DNA from: Bacillota bacterium
GTDB taxonomy: Bacteria > Bacillota > Dethiobacteria > SKNC01
Length of the DNA stretch: 6,357 nucleotides
Reading direction: 5' to 3'
Assembly: GCA_007121375.1 (NCBI GenBank)
Contig: SKLX01000136.1
Coordinates: forward strand, 1 to 6,357
Shown here: positions 5,587 through 6,357 of the stretch, piece by piece
Position numbering within the stretch: position 1 is the stretch's first letter
How the letters are laid out: the number at the start of each line of letters is the position of its first letter
Position numbers and translations under genes: made by a program
Notes under the pieces: model-generated
The model's database searches: none
The model's input: the letters and a program-made list of their open reading frames with translations, nothing else
What the model was told of the DNA's origin: nothing

Positions 5587-6357
5587 GACTCTCCCCACTT
5601 ATCTTTACTCATTTTCATAATTTCCTCCCTGGCCTTTTCCACGGTAAAAATATCTGTCTTTACATCCCTGCCCTGTCTTTTTAAACTTAACATTAAACGG
5701 GTAATCTGGGGTAATTCCAACCCCAAAGCTAAAAGTCTTTCCCCTTCACTAAAAATCTCTGCAGGGGTTCCTTCCAGAACAATTTTCCCCTCCTCCATGA
5801 CTACCAACCTGTCAGCCAGTAGGGCAATTTCCCCCATATTGTGGGAAACAAAAATTATGGTTAAACCCTTTTCCTGGTGTAAATACCTTACCTGCTCCAG
5901 GAGTTCCTGCCTTCCCCGGGGATCTAAGCCTGCGGTAGGTTCATCCATAACTAAAACCTCCGGTTCCATGGACAGGACCCCGGCTATGGCTACCCGCCGC
6001 ATCTCTCCTCGGCTAAGGGTAAAGGGAGAACGATCCTTAATTTCTTCAAAATTAAGATTAACCAGCTTCAAAGCTTCTTTAACCCTTTTATCTGTTATAT
6101 TGTCTTCTATGCCCAGTTTACGAGGGCCAAAGGCCACATCCTCGTAAACTGTTTCCCCAAAAAGCTGATCTTCGGGATGCTGAAATATCAATCCTATTTT
6201 TTGCCTTATTTCTCTCCAGTTAACCTTTTCCCGGCTATAAAGGTCTTTTCCTCTAAATATTACCCTTCCCCCGGAGGGCCTTAACAACCCGTTGAAATGC
6301 TGTACCAGAGTGGTTTTCCCCGAGCCTGTTCGCCCTATAAGGCCTAAAAACTCCCCC
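5580..6357 (-). CDS. ecfA2: Energy-coupling factor transporter ATPase EcfA2, N-terminus cut by the right edge
   Basis: This is one of the two ABC ATPases that power the ECF transporter. The frame is open to the right edge, leaving 258 visible residues; about 30 N-terminal residues should lie outside. The TTG at 6287 is an internal Leu codon, because the Walker A motif GRTGSGKTT lies upstream of it (visible residues 8-16). Further motifs are the Q-loop (Gln59, in FQHPEDQLF), signature LSRGE (114-118), Walker B VLVMDE (134-139, catalytic Glu139), D-loop AGLDP and the switch His172 (VSHNM). The C-terminal LGLELPQITRLMLSLK region is the ECF-specific extension. EcfA2 rather than EcfA1 is inferred from its place directly before ecfT; ecfA1 is expected beyond the right edge. 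The signature has Arg where Gly is usual and Glu where Gln is usual. Its stop overlaps the ecfT start. Confidence 0.95.
   Translation of the reverse strand, partial: GEFLGLIGRTGSGKTTLVQHFNGLLRPSGGRVIFRGKDLYSREKVNWREIRQKIGLIFQHPEDQLFGETVYEDVAFGPRKLGIEDNITDKRVKEALKLVNLNFEEIKDRSPFTLSRGEMRRVAIAGVLSMEPEVLVMDEPTAGLDPRGRQELLEQVRYLHQEKGLTIIFVSHNMGEIALLADRLVVMEEGKIVLEGTPAEIFSEGERLLALGLELPQITRLMLSLKRQGRDVKTDIFTVEKAREEIMKMSKDKWGESC

Noticed and set aside
5078..6147. Plus-strand frames antisense to ecfT (5078-5266) and ecfA2 (5797-6147)
   Set aside because: They overlie well-supported transporter genes completely and lack initiation signals.
6285..6287. TTG at 6287 as the start of the ATPase gene
   Set aside because: The Walker A motif lies upstream of it in the same frame and the frame is open to the window edge, so the TTG is an internal codon of a truncated gene.

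Overview
This window looks like a piece of the chromosome of a spore-forming, low-to-moderate GC Bacillota, most likely class Clostridia. The evidence is the gene order (ecfA2-ecfT-truA-rplM-rpsI, then cwlD), strong AGGAGG-type ribosome binding sites, frequent GTG starts, and a CwlD amidase, which is a spore-cortex enzyme. Genus cannot be read from the sequence. There are no tRNA or rRNA genes, CRISPR arrays, insertion sequences or phage genes.

Layout from right to left on the minus strand. The ATPase gene ecfA2 (cut by the right edge) overlaps ecfT, and truA follows after 11 bp. Together these encode part of the energy-coupling module of a vitamin/metal ECF transporter plus the tRNA pseudouridine synthase TruA, apparently as one translationally coupled unit. 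A sigma-A-like promoter (3939-3968) then starts the rplM-rpsI ribosomal protein operon (L13, S9). This operon ends at a bidirectional hairpin terminator (2939-2968).

On the plus strand between rpsI and cwlD sits a pair of half-size chromate-transporter (CHR family) genes, 1761-2378 and 2386-2931. They have their own extended -10 promoter and share the terminator with rpsI, which converges on them. They look like an insertion into an otherwise conserved neighbourhood.

Left of a 218-bp divergent intergenic region, the minus strand carries cwlD (829-1542) and then, behind its own promoter, the N-terminal part of a Memo-like AmmeMemoRadiSam system protein B gene (1-687, cut by the left edge).

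The most interesting signals are in the cwlD leader. The only start codon that fits the Shine-Dalgarno and restores the full N-terminal membrane anchor is a non-canonical ATT. The Shine-Dalgarno itself is one arm of a long-range inverted repeat that encloses two further nested helices, which suggests a structured leader that could control CwlD translation. The rest is ordinary housekeeping, with smaller oddities: a variant ABC signature in EcfA2, an Asn/Lys-rich tail on the first CHR subunit, and a possible L13-type leader ahead of rplM.
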